Source: Paulinella micropora
Taxonomy: Eukaryota; Cercozoa; Imbricatea; Euglyphida
Reading direction: 5' to 3'
Assembly: GCA_009731375.1 (NCBI GenBank)
Contig: BJOX01000180.1
Span: 431,694 to 495,693 of the forward strand
DNA: 64,000 bases
Position 1 is the first letter of the stretch. Each line of letters begins with the position of its first letter. The notes below the pieces were generated by a model. The model was not told where the DNA came from and made no database searches. It saw nothing but the letters and a program-made list of their open reading frames with translations. This document shows, in pieces, positions 1 through 16,059 of this stretch. The translations under genes were made by a program, and so were the position numbers.

Positions 1-148
1 AAGGGAAAAAGAAAAAGAAAGAAGGAAGAAGGAAGAAGGAAGAAGGAAGAAGGAAGAAGGAAGAAGGAAGAAGGAAGAAGGAAGAAGGAAGAAGGAAGAA
101 GGAAGAAGAAGAAGAAGAAGAAGAAGAAGAAGAAGAAGAGTAATAATG

Positions 149-202
<54 letters not shown>

Positions 203-273
203 GTAATAGCGGTGCGGAAGGTATTTACATAGGAGCTGATGTAGGTAGATAGGTAAGCTAGTAGGTTGCAACA

Positions 274-308
<35 letters not shown>

Positions 309-470
309 CATCTATCTATCTATCTCTCTTGGCCTGGTAGGTAGGCAGAATGGTAGAGTGTTGTGGTAGATATTCAGACTGAAACAAATGGCATGGAGGT
401 AGGTAGGTAGGTAGGTAGGTAGGTAGGTAGGTAGGTAGGTAGATGGGTAGGCAGGTAGGTAAGAAGGTGG
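1..470. repeat. Mixed microsatellites (GGAAGAA, AAT, CTAT, TAGG)
   Basis: Consecutive simple repeats: GGAAGAA/GAA units to about 138, AAT units to about 200, a short unique stretch, CTAT units at about 277-325 and TAGG units at about 395-465. No gene is visible. Confidence 0.95.
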
Positions 471-479
471 GAAGGTCTA

Positions 480-955
<476 letters not shown>

Positions 956-1010
956 TGGGTAGGATTGGGATTGCTCTTGTTGGGGCAGGTCACCAAGCAC
1001 TTCACTCCTT

Positions 1011-1349
1011 CTCTTCCTCTCTTCTCTTCCTCTCTTCTCTTCCTCTCTTCTTTCTTCTTCTTCTTCTTCTTCTTCTTCTTCTTCTTCTTCTTCTTCTTCT
1101 TCTTCTTCTTCTTCTTCTTCTTCTTCTCCTCCTCCTCCTCCTCCTTCTTCTTCTTCTTCTTCTTCATTCTTCTTCTTCTTCTTCATTCTTCTTCTTCTTC
1201 TTCTTCTTCTTCTTCTTCTTCTTCTTCTTCTTCTTCTCCTTCTCTTCTTCTTCTTCTTCTTCTTCTTCTTCTTTTTCTTCTTCTTCTTCTTCTTCTTCTT
1301 TTTCTTTTCTTCTTCTTCTTCTTCTTCTTCTTCTTCTTCTTCTTCTTCT

Positions 1350-1381
<32 letters not shown>

Positions 1382-2108
1382 CTCCTCCTCCTCCTTCCTT
1401 CTCCTCCTCCTCCTCCTTCTTCTTCTCCTCCTCCTTCCTCCTCCTCCTCCTCCTCCTCCTCCTCCTCCTCCTTCTTCTTCTTCTTCTTCTTCTTCTTCTT
1501 CTTCTTCTTCTTCTTCTTCTTCTTCTTCTTCTTCTTCTTCTTCTTCTTCTCCTTCGTCGTCGTCGTCGTCGTCGTTGTCGTCGTCGTCGTCTTCGTCGTC
1601 TTCGTCGTCGTCGTCTTCCTCCTCCTCCTCCTTCTTCTTCTTCTTCTTCTTCTTCTTCTTCTTCTTCTTCTTCTTCTTCTTCTTCTTCTTCTTCTTCTTC
1701 TTCTTCTTCTTCTTCCTCTTCATCTTCTTCATCATTATCATCATCATCATCACCACCATCCTCCTCCTTCTCCTCCTCCTCCTCCTTCTTCTTCTCCTCC
1801 TCCTCCTCCTTCTTCTTCTTCTCCTCCTCCTCCTCCTTCTCCTTCTTCTTCTTCTTCTTCTTCTTCTTCTTCTTCTTCTTCTTCTTCTTCTTCTTCTTCT
1901 TCTTCTTCTTTTTCTTCTTCTTCTCCTCCTCCTCCTCCTCCTCCACTTCCTCCTTCTCCTTCTCCCTCTCCTCCTTCTCCTTCTCCTTCTCCTTCTCCTT
2001 CTTCTCCTCCTGCTTCTCCTTCTTCTTCTTCTTCTTCTTCTTCCTTCTTCTTCTTCTTCCTTCTTCTTCTTCCTTCTTCCTCCTTCTTCTTCTTCCTTCT
2101 TCTTCTTC

Positions 2109-2140
<32 letters not shown>

Positions 2141-2223
2141 CTTCTTTCTTCTTCCTTCTTCTTCCTTCTTCCTTCTTCTTCTTCCTTCTTCTTCTTCCTT
2201 CTTCTTCTTCCTTCTTCCTCTTC

Positions 2224-2263
<40 letters not shown>

Positions 2264-3310
2264 TTCTTCTTCTTCTTCTTCTTCTTCTTCTTCTTCTTCT
2301 TCCTTCTTCCTTCTTCTTCTTTCTTCTTCCCTCTTCCCTCTTCCTTCTTCCTTCTTCCTTCTTCTTCTTCTTCTTCTTCTTCTTCTTCTTCTTCTTCTTC
2401 TTCTTCTTCTTCTTCTTTCTTGCTTCTTTCTTCTTTCTTCTTTCTTCTTTCTTCTTTCTTCTTTCTTCTTTCTTCTTTCTTCTTTCTTCTTTCTTCTTCT
2501 TCTTCTTCTTCTTCTTCTTTCTTCTTCTTCTTCTTCTTCTTCTTCTTCTTCTTCTTCTTCTTCTTCTTCCTTCTTTTCCTTCTTCCTTCTTCCTCCTTCT
2601 TCTTCCTTCTTCTTCTTCCTTCTTCTTCTACCTTCTTCTTCTTCCTTCTTCTTCTTCCTTCTTCTTCTTCCTTCTTCTTCTTCCTTCTTCTTCTTCCTTC
2701 TTCTTCTTCTTCTTCTTCTTCTTCTTCTTCTTCTTCTTCTTCTTCTTCTTCCTTCTTCCTTCTTCCTCGTCCTTCTCCCTCTTCCTTCTTCCTTCTTCCT
2801 TCTTCTTCCTTCTTCTTCTTCTTCTTCTTCTTCTTCTTCTTCTTCTTTCTTCTTCTTCCTTCTTCTTCCTTCTTCTTCCTTCTTCCTTCTTCTTCCTTCT
2901 TCTTCCTTCTTCTTCCTTCTTCTTCCTTCTTCTTCCTTCTTCTTCCTTCTTCTTCCTTCTTCTTCTTCTTCTTCTTCTTCTTCTTCTTCTTCTTTTTCTT
3001 CTTTCTTCTTTCTTCTTTCTTCTTTCTTCTTCTTCTTCTTCTTCTTCTTCTTCTTCTTCTTCTTCTTCTTCTTCTTCTTTCTTCTTCTTTCTTCTTCTTC
3101 TTCTTCTTCTTCTTCTTCTTCTTCTTCTTCTTTCTTTGTCTTTCTTCTTCTTTCTTCTTCTTTCTTCTTCTTCTTTCTTTTTCTTTCTTCTTCTTTCTTC
3201 TTCGTCGTCTTTCTTCTTCTTCGTCGTCTTCTTTCTTCTTCTTCTTCTTCTTCTTCTTCTTCTTCTTCTTCTTCTTCTTCTTCTTCTTTCTTCTTCTTTC
3301 TTCTTCGCCC
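1011..3310. repeat. 2.3 kb polypyrimidine tract, CTT/CTC/TCG units
   Basis: Almost uninterrupted pyrimidine on the + strand, mainly CTT with blocks of CTC, CCTT, CTTT and TCG. Open frames on both strands exist only because the period is three (poly-Ser/Phe/Leu on +, poly-Lys/Glu/Arg on -). No conserved domain can be read in any frame. Confidence 0.95.
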
Positions 3311-3379
3311 TCCTCCTTCTTTGTCTCCTTCCTTTGTTCTATCTTTGCGGTTGAATGCATGTTTTGTATTTTTCTTTAT

Positions 3380-3460
3380 ATGCATACGTTTTGTTGTTGT
3401 TGTTGCTGTTGTTGTTGTTGTTGTTGTTGTTATTGTTGTTGTTGGTCTTTGTCTGATTTT
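3380..3460. repeat. GTT microsatellite
   Basis: TTG/GTT triplets inside a short unique spacer between the polypyrimidine tract and the next CTAT block. No gene seen at 3311-3650. Confidence 0.9.
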
Positions 3461-3650
3461 TTTGCTCTTGTTTTGGCCGCGGCTGAGGAGGGGGGGGTGG
3501 GTTCATTTCGTGTTTTCAATCCCTGCAGTGCAATCATGGGCATATCTCTATCTGTGTGTCTCCTTAGGAACAATATATATAGTGTACCCAGTTGTCATGG
3601 ATACGCTATCTCCGCTGAATTGAAACACGATCATCTCTAAATTATTTATT

Positions 3651-3653
3651 TGG

Positions 3654-3723
<70 letters not shown>

Positions 3724-3724
3724 G

Positions 3725-3808
<84 letters not shown>

Positions 3809-3829
3809 CCTATCTACCTATCTATCTAC

Positions 3830-3875
<46 letters not shown>

Positions 3876-3883
3876 ACTACTAA

Positions 3884-3933
<50 letters not shown>

Positions 3934-3956
3934 ATCTAATCTATCTAATCTATCTA

Positions 3957-3995
<39 letters not shown>

Positions 3996-4078
3996 CATCC
4001 ATCTATCCATCTATCTACCTACCTACCTACCTACCTCCCTCCCTCTTACTTACCTACCTACCTATCTGTCTGTCTATA
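3651..4078. repeat. CTAT microsatellite
   Basis: CTAT units with CTAC, CCAT and CTCC variants toward the right end. Confidence 0.95.
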
Positions 4079-5439
4079 TACTCGACTCTATCTGTACACT
4101 ATCTACCCTTCCATCCCTTTATTTATTTCTGTATCTGTCCCTTTTAATTTTTTGGGACAACGGCTAGTGCCCAAAGAACATGTAACAGAACGGCGCCAGC
4201 CGAGACCACAGTAATGTGACTCTTCGCAGACTAAAAAAAAAAAAAAAAAGAAAGAAAAAAAACCAAAATATCATACCTATGAGTGGGTAGCACGTGACTG
4301 CCACTTCCCTTTCATGAGGACTAGTGACGTTCAAGTGTCCAAGTCAACCAAGGTTTTGGTTTAAATGATTTGCGTTTCGATCATTCGCGATATATCTCAT
4401 CCGCGCAAGCCAAGATGAAATGCTAGGTCAGCGACTAGATTGCGTCAGGAACTATCTCAGCCCGATCCCGGATCCGGTTCTTGGTTATGGATGATGTCGC
4501 TGAGGCTTGCGCGAATGCTTAAAAATGTGACACGAGTTATGAAAGCTGCAAAACATTATCCAGTTTGAATAGTCAGACTGCATTCACTAGTGGTCTGAAA
4601 TTTCAAACGGAGTAGTGGTCTGAATTCAGTCAGTGTATTAAGTTTAACAACTGTTACAGTGAATAATATTGAAGTTTTAGTATTAGTACATTATTAACAA
4701 CTAACCTAACGACATGAAGACTAAGGAATACCTAAGGTAGACCCTGAGGGACTATGTAATCTCCAAGCCAAGGATAACCAACAGACCGGAACTCAGTGTC
4801 ACTGTAATGCTATTATTACTATATATCCTCTGGTGCCACCGGGCCGGCATAATCTCCTCTCCCCTCCGAGTCGAGCGTGCTCTCGTCAGAATCATGAGTC
4901 TATTTATTAATACAAACATACAATATCACGGCTAGCCTACGGTGACGGCGTTTCTGGTCTCCGACTCCGAGGCGGGCGGCTTCAAAAGAGTCTTGCGTTC
5001 GCTGACGAGGCTCGGGAGTCGGAGCCTGGACTGTCACGAGTCAAATCATCATCAGTGCTATAACTGTACAGCGGTGGCACTGTCAATGATACTCAGTAGA
5101 TGATGATGAATGTAGTTTAATGAAGATCCGGACTCTTCAACTGAACAATCTCCGACCGGCGTGACATAGGCTACCACATCTCTTCGGAGGAGGAGCGAAC
5201 TTCGGAATAATGTGTGTCGAGGGGGCGGGACGTTGGCGATGAAGACCAACCCTCTAGAGCAAACTGCATCACATGCCAGTTGGCTACCTCGCAAGGCTGC
5301 ACCATGGGTAGCTGTGGCGTTGGGTGTTTTTTCCTTTGAGCTCGCCCATAAAAGGTACTCACCCTGCGTTGCGTGCTTGGTGAGTGGATCCCTCCTCTGG
5401 CCATTGGTTATGAGGGAGCCAGGAAGGCGAAGGCAGGCC
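4079..5439. other. Unique sequence without a recognisable gene
   Basis: About 1.4 kb of mixed composition. Frames up to about 78 codons occur on both strands, but none shows a domain or splice-consistent structure that I recognise. Confidence 0.5.
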
Positions 5440-5507
5440 TGAGCCGAGGATGCCTCCTGGTAGGGCGCTTATGGCCATTTGGCTATGCGACGCTCCTAGA
5501 CGAAACA

Positions 5508-5508
<1 letters not shown>
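5440..5508 (+). repeat. Dispersed repeat, copy 1
   Basis: The stretch reading GAGCCGAGGATGCCTCCTGG and ending near GACGCTCCTAGA recurs in inverse orientation at about 9988-10048. Both copies end in a CTAT/GATA microsatellite, as expected of a short interspersed element with a simple-repeat tail. Family unknown. Confidence 0.7.

Positions 5509-5509
<1 letters not shown>

Positions 5510-5578
<69 letters not shown>
5510..5578. repeat. CTAT microsatellite directly before the Myb-like exon
   Basis: CTAT units lead into the exon acceptor (ctatgcag|) at 5591. Confidence 0.9.
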
Positions 5579-5591
5579 TCTATCTATGCAG

Positions 5592-7401
<1,810 letters not shown>

Positions 7402-7497
7402 ATTTCTCTTCCTTTCTTTTCTTTTCGTTTGTGGTGTGTTACTTTTGTGAATCAATTCTGTGTTTGTTAAATGCGAGGCACTTGCATGCTTTCAATG

Positions 7498-7499
<2 letters not shown>

Positions 7500-7565
<66 letters not shown>

Positions 7566-7656
7566 CCTACCTACCTACCTTACCTACCTACCTACCTACC
7601 TACCTGCCTGCCTACCTACCTACCTACCTACCTATCTATCTATCTATCTATCTATC

Positions 7657-7720
<64 letters not shown>

Positions 7721-7802
7721 GTCTCTTTATCTCTATCTATCAACCTATCAGTCCACTCAATTATTTATGTATGTACAACCTATCTATTAATGTACGTAGC
7801 TC

Positions 7803-7887
<85 letters not shown>

Positions 7888-7895
7888 GCTTTCTT

Positions 7896-7962
<67 letters not shown>

Positions 7963-7979
7963 GTCTGTCTGTCTATCTG

Positions 7980-8033
<54 letters not shown>

Positions 8034-8155
8034 ATCTATCTATAGCTCACCTGGTCTTGGATCAATTCGAGGAGGCTGCCCTATCTATCTATCTATCTAC
8101 CTATCTATCTATCTATCCATCTATATCAATTCGAGGAGGCTACCCTATCTATCTT

Positions 8156-8205
<50 letters not shown>

Positions 8206-8326
8206 CATCTATCTATCCATCTATCTATCTATCTATCTATCCATCCATCTATCTATCCATCTATCTATCTATCTATCCATCTATCTATCTATCCATCTAT
8301 CCATCTATCTATCTATCCATCTATCC

Positions 8327-8357
<31 letters not shown>

Positions 8358-8503
8358 CATCTATCTATCCATCTATCTATCTATCTATCTATCCATCTAT
8401 CTATCTATCCATCTATCTATCTATCCATCTATCCATCTATCCATCTATCTATCTATCCATCTATCCATCTATCTATCTATCTATCTCTCTCTTTCTCTAT
8501 CTC

Positions 8504-8576
<73 letters not shown>

Positions 8577-8578
8577 AG
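7500..8578. repeat. CTAT/CCATCTAT array with embedded exon-start copies
   Basis: Over 1 kb of CTAT, CTAC and CCAT units. Partial copies of the exon that starts at 8579 lie near 8043 (after ctatag) and 8122. Confidence 0.9.
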
Positions 8579-9707
<1,129 letters not shown>

Positions 9708-9844
9708 ATACATACATACATACAGACATACACACAGCCCTAAGGAAGCGATAGCAAACACTCGAAACGAGGGGTCTGATACATGCATATACATACATAC
9801 ACATATACATGCATACATACATGCATACATACATACATACACAT

Positions 9845-9875
<31 letters not shown>

Positions 9876-9985
9876 TACATACAGACATGCACACAGCCCC
9901 AAGCAAGCTATAGCAAACACCCGAAACGAGGGGTCTGATACATACATACATACATACATATATACATGCATACAAATACATAGTG
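9708..9985. repeat. CATA repeat with a duplicated 40-bp unit
   Basis: The unit CACACAGCCC...AAACGAGGGGTCTGATA occurs twice (about 9730-9783 and 9890-9942), each followed by CATA units. Confidence 0.8.
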
Positions 9986-9987
9986 TT

Positions 9988-10092
9988 TATCTAGGAGCGT
10001 CGTGTAGCCCAAGGCCGTAGGCCTCCTACCAGGAGGCATCCTCGGCTCGATAGATAGATTGATAGATAGATAGATTGATAGATAGATAGATT

Positions 10093-10153
<61 letters not shown>

Positions 10154-10212
10154 GTAGGTAGGTAGGTAGATAGGTAGGTAGGTAGCTAGGTAGATAGGTA
10201 GATAGATACATA
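9988..10212 (-). repeat. Dispersed repeat copy 2 with GATA tail
   Basis: 9988-10048 is the inverse-orientation partner of 5440-5508. A GATA/GATT/TAGG array to about 10212 adjoins it. Confidence 0.7.
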
Positions 10213-10355
10213 GATACATAGATACATACAACAAGTTTTCCCAGAACAGTGCGAGAAGTTACTCTCTTCTGAAGTACAACAAGCAACCGCTTCAGACGCT
10301 TTGTTCTCAGCCGATATTATTATTATTATTATTATTATTACAATACTACTACTAT

Positions 10356-10426
<71 letters not shown>

Positions 10427-10625
10427 TAATAATAATAATAATTAATAATAATAATAATAACAATAAGAGTAATAGTAATAATATCGGCTGAGAATAGTAG
10501 TGGTAGTAGGCTACTACTGCTACTGCTACTACTGCTGTGTCCTGGCTCATGAGAAAGCCCTTGATGAGAGCTTTCAAACGAGCTACTGCACACGCCGCAA
10601 CACGCACCAACGGCTAAAGATCCCT
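10213..10625. repeat. Fold-back around ATT/ACT repeats
   Basis: CTCAGCCGATATTATTATT at about 10308 and its reverse complement (AATAATATCGGCTGAG, about 10480) flank ATT/ACT/AAT repeats, so the single strand can fold into a long hairpin. A short frame before it (EQCEKLLSSEVQQA) looks protein-like, but I cannot assign it. Confidence 0.6.
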
Positions 10626-10639
10626 ACCTAAGCTATATA

Positions 10640-10659
10640 TCTATCTATCTATCTATCTG

Positions 10660-10692
<33 letters not shown>

Positions 10693-11018
10693 ATATCTAT
10701 CTAGTGCGTGAAAGCTCATTAGAAAGGCTCTTGATGAGAGCGTTCAAAAGAGCTACTACAAGAGCGGCGACAAATGAGAAGTCTTATACATACATACCTA
10801 CATACATACATACATACGTATGTATGTACGTACGTACATACACTAAGAACGAAGCGCTTGAAGTGATTGCTGATTTGTACTTAAGAAGTAGGAAGTGCTT
10901 TGTCTTTCTGTCTCTCTGTCTGTGTGTGTGTCTCTCTCTCTCTCTCTCTTTTTTTTGGGGGGAGGGGGGGTTGACAACGCTCAGAATGGTGCTGTTTGCT
11001 GATAAAAGTTTGTGTTTT

Positions 11019-11052
<34 letters not shown>

Positions 11053-11800
11053 CCCCCNNNNNNNNNNTATATATGTACATATGTATGTGTGTGTGAAGGT
11101 GCCGATGGTCTGGCCTTGATGGACACCGTCGCGGAGGAACCATCGGTACTACTTACTTTGCTTTACTTTACTTTACTTTACTTTACTTTGCTTTACTTTA
11201 CTTTACTTTGCTTTACTTTACTTTACTTTACTTTACTTTACTTTACTTACATACATACATTCCTATTGACTTACTCTGTGCATGCACACAGGCACATCTC
11301 CCTGCAGCCAGTTTTAATCCGAATCCACTCGACATCGATCTACCCGGTCTATCTATCTATCTATCTATACATACATACATACATAAGATGTTGTACTTTG
11401 TCTGTACTAGGGCATGGAGCGCATGCCAGAGCGAATGTTCCCTCTGAAAACATCAACGATAACATAAGTAATAACATTATCAACCCTGCCTTCAGCAATA
11501 CTGATCTGTTTTCCTTGTTCTGCTCCGTTGGTCTCACCTTCCATCGCAGCTAGGAAGTCGACACCAACGTTTTCTCGCCTGAATTGTGAGCTAAGGGGAA
11601 GTGGTTTTCGCTGCGTAGGTAGAATGATCTATGAGCTCAAGCGCTTCGTTCTTAGCCATTTTGTCGCGGTTTGCGTAGTAGCTCGTTTGAAAGCTCATCA
11701 ACAGCTTTCTGATCAGCCAGGACACAGGTTCGGGACGCAAGGATTGGTTCAGAACGAAGCGCTTGAAGTCATGCCTGATTTTACTTAAGAAATAGGATCT
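10640..11800. repeat. Dispersed repeat family around AACGAAGCGCTTGA
   Basis: Related segments reading TTGATGAGAGCTTTCAAACG occur near 10561 and 10732 and inversely near 11690. Segments with AACGAAGCGCTTGA occur near 10848 and 11752 and inversely near 11640. TTTAC pentamers fill 11155-11250. Small frames (NEALEVIADLYLRSRK) recur, but no complete gene is visible. Confidence 0.5.
11021..11067. other. Poly-C and 10-N assembly gap
   Basis: A C homopolymer runs into N at 11058-11067. Confidence 0.95.
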
Positions 11801-12040
11801 TCTCCTTCTCACCCGAATTGTGAGCAATTGCTCTCAAAGAGCTATAATCAAGTATTTACTACGTAAGCAAGTGTTTATATTACTACATAAGTACATACAT
11901 ACACCTGGTCCTTGAGCTCTATAATAGTTGTTCACTCCAAACGACATGTTGAGCGGGCCAAGTTTGTTATCATACATCAGTACGTAGCCGTTACTCAATC
12001 AGTACGTAACCGTTGCGGTCAAAAATGACCGGAAAAAGCG

Positions 12041-12076
12041 GGGGGGTGGGGGGGGGGGGGGGGGTTNNNNNNNNNN
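12041..12076. other. Poly-G and 10-N assembly gap
   Basis: A G homopolymer runs into N at 12067-12076. Confidence 0.95.
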
Positions 12077-13876
12077 CTCGCAAAGAGGCTTTCCAGCCTT
12101 TTGACAACGGATACCATTTTCATTATCACAGCATTTATGTAAGTACCATTTCATTATCGCAGCATTCACTTATTCGATCACATTCTGTACATAAGTACCA
12201 TCGTATTGCCACAGTATTTAATCTCGCCAATGAGTGTCAAGTAACATTATTCCAACAGTCTATTCTCAACTGTTGCTGTACGCTCAATTATTGCACATTT
12301 TAATCATTATTTGCATCCTACAGTTTTTACCTATCTTATTATTGCACTAACATCCTTCTTGTTTTCTCTCTCATTTTATTTTATTTTATGCTCTAACATC
12401 CTTCTTGTTTTCTCTCTCTCGTTTTATTTTATTTTATTTTTATGTTTTGTACTTTTGGGTAGATCTTGTAAATTCAGTCGAGTTTACATTTCTGCTAGTA
12501 TTCTTGCTTCATTCTTTGTGATCCAAATCTCAAAATCTGTTTAGATCACTTTCTAACTTTTTTTTGTTTTTCTTTCTTTTTTTTAGTTCAAACATGTTGT
12601 GTTCTTCTTTCCTTTCTATTAATTAGTATTGATAGTATTAGCATGCTTCTTTCGTCTTGCTTCGCGTTTTTCACCATTTTGATTCTTGTAATTGAAGTAA
12701 CTATACTATCCCCACAGTGACTCGTCACTACGAGTTATATACCCGAAGCCAGTATCCTTTTAGTGTTTTCTTTTTTTCCTTTTTTTTTTTTTTTTTTTTT
12801 TTTGCGAAATCTCTTTCAAGTTTTAACTTGAAGAAGCTTTACTAATAATAAAAGTCTTTGCGAAGTAGTGACACTAGATGTGAATTATTAATACTAGTCT
12901 GGGGTTGAGTGCATTCAGCATTACCGGGTGTCACCAATGCAAATTTATCATGCATGTGTTAGCTCTCTGTTTAGAGTGGAGACTGAGAAGTCTGTTCCGT
13001 TGTTTTGGCCGGCTTCAGTTTCTGCGTTAAGAGCCTCTTCGAGTCTGTAATAGTTAAATAAAGCATTGGACATTAATTAGACCCTTTCTCCTCAGTTATG
13101 TCCATATTACTTAATTATCCGTTTGAGTAGCGGTAGTTGTTTCTGTTATTAGTATTATTAGTTGTTAATATAGTCAATTCTATACTATCCCCAACGATAG
13201 CTCAATGGAAGGTCGGAGTCACCGTGACGTTGAAGTCGCTAATATAACTCAAACACAGTCCTCAAAAAGAGATTCATGATGTCCCGTTATATTATCACAG
13301 TCCATTCTTACGCTTAACTATATTAATAACTGATATGATTGACAACGTAGAAATAACCTTACATGCTTAGTATTGTATTATACATTCCTAAGCTTAACTG
13401 TAACTGATACATAATATGTGATTTACATATGATGTAGTGACTCAATACATGTCCTTGAGTTATGATGATATCGTTCTCATAAAAAGTCTTAGTCCAACCA
13501 TTCAACTGCTTACTGTTTTATGAATGATTTTACGCAGACATTGCTGTCAAAAATAAAATGCTTGCTGCTCATAGGTATGAGTAGGAAGCGTAAGAGTAGA
13601 ACTTGAATGGATTAGAGACGGAAGATGACTTCCGATCAAATGAAAGTGTGTTCACTGATTACTGCAACGCTTCTTGAGCTGGATTGTGCCACTGACGTTT
13701 ACTATGTAATAAGCATAGTAGTCGGGCAGTGAGTTATCGTGATATTTTCTCAGTTCTGAAAACACCTTATTAATACAAATCATTACTGTGTACCTGTTTG
13801 TCACTGCTAAGGTAAGTAAGAGCATTTTTAACCCTTACACTGTTAGCCAATCAACTTTGGACATAATTACCAAAAA
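12077..13876. other. AT-rich sequence without a recognisable gene
   Basis: About 1.8 kb with no splice-consistent coding exon or tRNA that I can support. The string CTATACTATCCCCA occurs twice (near 12703 and 13181). Poly-T lies at about 12780-12803. Confidence 0.5.
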
Positions 13877-13878
13877 GA

Positions 13879-13950
<72 letters not shown>
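13877..13950. repeat. ATT microsatellite
   Basis: Pure ATT/TTA triplets immediately upstream of the SINE. Confidence 0.9.
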
Positions 13951-14222
13951 GGACACCGTGATAGCACAGTGGTCAAGTTCTACCATCTGGGCCCTGTCGC
14001 CAGTTAGATTCCCGTCGGTGCCACCAGTATTTTCATTGAACATACCGATCCGTCTGGACCAGTATTTTCATTGAACATACCGATCAGTCTGGAAGTGTTG
14101 GAACTGCCCTTGCGGGGGTGTCATTAGAGCTTATCGTCAATTCTTCGTACTCCCCTCACGGGTGAGACGATGGAGGCGCATGTGCAGAAATGCATCAGCC
14201 ATTGACAGAGAAGCACTATTAT
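13951..14222 (+). mobile_element. tRNA-derived SINE, copy 1
   Basis: The first about 75 bp look like a tRNA: GGACACCG at the 5' end can pair with CGGTGCCA, and they hold an A-box-like TAGCACAGTGG and a B-box-like AGTTAGATTCCC. A body of about 200 bp follows and a T/A-rich tail. The same element lies inversely at 45102-45368 and, 5'-truncated, at 48862-49052. Copies 1 and 2 share an internal duplication of a 35-bp piece (CAGTATTTTCATTGAACATA). RNA polymerase III transcription and LINE-driven copying are family knowledge, not visible here. Confidence 0.8.
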
Positions 14223-14259
14223 TGATTAATTAATTAATTGATTACTTAATTAATTAATT

Positions 14260-15868
14260 TACTTGCACCACCATTTATTTCTGCAGCCGTTGCAGCACAG
14301 GCTCGGATCGCAACTGCCCGCAGTAAACAAGTATCTCGAAGGCAGGCAGCTGGGGGCAGTGGTGGTCGGAGCTGTGGTGGTGGTGGTGGTTGGAGCTGCT
14401 GTGGTAGTAGTGGCAGTTGTGGTCGGAGCTGGGGTAGTGGTGGAGGTTGCAGAGGGAGAATGGAATGCAGAAGGAGAATGAGTTTGGGAAGGGGAAGACG
14501 ACAGTGTTTGCGACGCAGAAGGTGAACGAGAAATAGACGAGGGTTGCAGAAGAAGCAGAAGCAGATTGGGATGGTGTTTGAGAGGAAGAGGCAGATGAAG
14601 AAAGAAACTAAGTAAGTAAGTAAGTAAGTAAGTGAGTAAGTGAGTTAAGTAAGTAAGTAAGTAAGTAAAGTAAGTAAGTAAGCTAAGTAAGGTAGTAAGT
14701 AAGTAAGTAAGTAAGTAGGAAGAAGCTGACTGAGAAGAAGTAGGTGATGAAGAAGACACAGGTGTTCGAGACGCAGACAGAGAGGGAGACGAGGTCGGAG
14801 AACTAGAATCAGAACCAGAAGCAGAAGGGGAATGAGTTTGTGAAGGGGAATACGACGGTGTTAGCAGAAGACGAAAGAGACAAAGAAGAGGTAGAGGAAG
14901 ATGACGGTGTTTGCGAAGCACAAGATGAGAGAGAAATAGAAAAGGAAGGGGACGAGCACAGTGTTTGTGATGCAGAAGAAGAAAGAGACAAAGAAGAGGT
15001 AGAGGAAGATGACGGTGTTTGCGAAGCAGAAGATGAGAGAGAAATAGTAGAGGAAGGTGAAGAGGACGGTGTTTTCGAAGCAGAAGTTGAAAGTGAAATA
15101 GAAGAGGAAGGCGAAGATGACGGTGTTTGCGAAGCAGAAGATGAGAGAGAAATAGTAGAGGAAGGGGACGATGACGGTGTTTGCGATGCAGAAGAAGAAA
15201 GAGACCTAGAAGAGGTAGAGGAAGATGACGGTGTTTGCGAAGCAGAAGATGAGAGAGAAATAGAAAATGAAGGGGACGAGGACGGTGTTTGGGATGCAGA
15301 AGGCGACGAGGACGATGTTTGCGAAGCAGAAGATGAAAGAGATGGGGAAGACGAAGGTGTTTGCGAAGCAAAAAATGAAAGAGACATAGGAGAGGAAGGG
15401 GAAGACGATGGTGTTTGCGATTTGCGAAGCAGAATATGAACGAGACGTAGAAGAGGAAGAGGAATGCGACGGTCTTTGCGAAGCAGAAGATGAACAAGAA
15501 ACTGAAATGGAAGAGGAAAGCGACGGTGCTTGTGAAGCGGAAGATGAAAGAGAAATAGAAAAGGAAGAGGAAGAGGAAGGCGACGGTGTTTGCGAAGCAG
15601 AAGTCGAAAGAGAAATAGAAGAGGTAGAGGAAGAGGACGGTGTTTGCGAAGCAGAAGACGAATGAGAAATAGAAGAGGTAGAGGAAGAGGACAGTGTTTG
15701 CGAAGCAGAAGACGAACGAGAAATAGAAGAGGTTTCAGAAGTAGAAGAGGAAGCAGATGGAGAAGGAGTTTGAGAAGGGGATGATGACCATGTCTGGGAA
15801 GCAGAAGTCGAACGAGAATTAGACGAGGAAACCGATCGAGATGGTGTTTTAGAAGATGAAGGCGAAGC

Positions 15869-15870
<2 letters not shown>
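14260..15870 (-). CDS. Zinc metalloprotease: Ser/Pro-rich stalk and Cys-rich C-terminus
   Basis: On the minus strand, imperfect repeats spell Ser-Ala-Ser-Gln-Thr-Pro-Ser-Ser-Ser-Pro-like units, period about 48-60 bp, followed by a Thr/Pro stretch and a final segment with five cysteines (SCLPSRYLFTAG..., ending before the stop at 14260). Such Ser/Thr/Pro tails are typical of glycosylated stalks in secreted algal proteins; that is inference. The frame is broken: a 7-bp tandem duplication (TTTGCGATTTGCGA, about 15416-15430) shifts it, and a CTTA repeat (about 14610-14720) interrupts it. It follows the exon at about 16,060 with only microsatellite between, so I treat it as the 3' end of the same gene. 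Confidence 0.5.
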
Positions 15871-15953
<83 letters not shown>

Positions 15954-16053
15954 TATTATTATATATATTATTATTATTATTATTATTGTTGTTGTTGTTG
16001 TTGTTGTTGTTCTTGTTGTTCTTGTTCTTCTTGTTGTTGTTGTTGTTGTTGTA
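15870..16053. repeat. ATT and GTT microsatellite
   Basis: ATT triplets then GTT triplets between the stalk region and the last beta-sandwich exon of the metalloprotease gene. Confidence 0.9.
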
Positions 16054-16059
16054 CACGCC

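Noticed and set aside
13877-13950. ATT array as a CRISPR-like or regulatory repeat
   Set aside because: Plain triplet microsatellite without spacers; the same holds for every tandem array here. None has unique spacers between conserved palindromic repeats.
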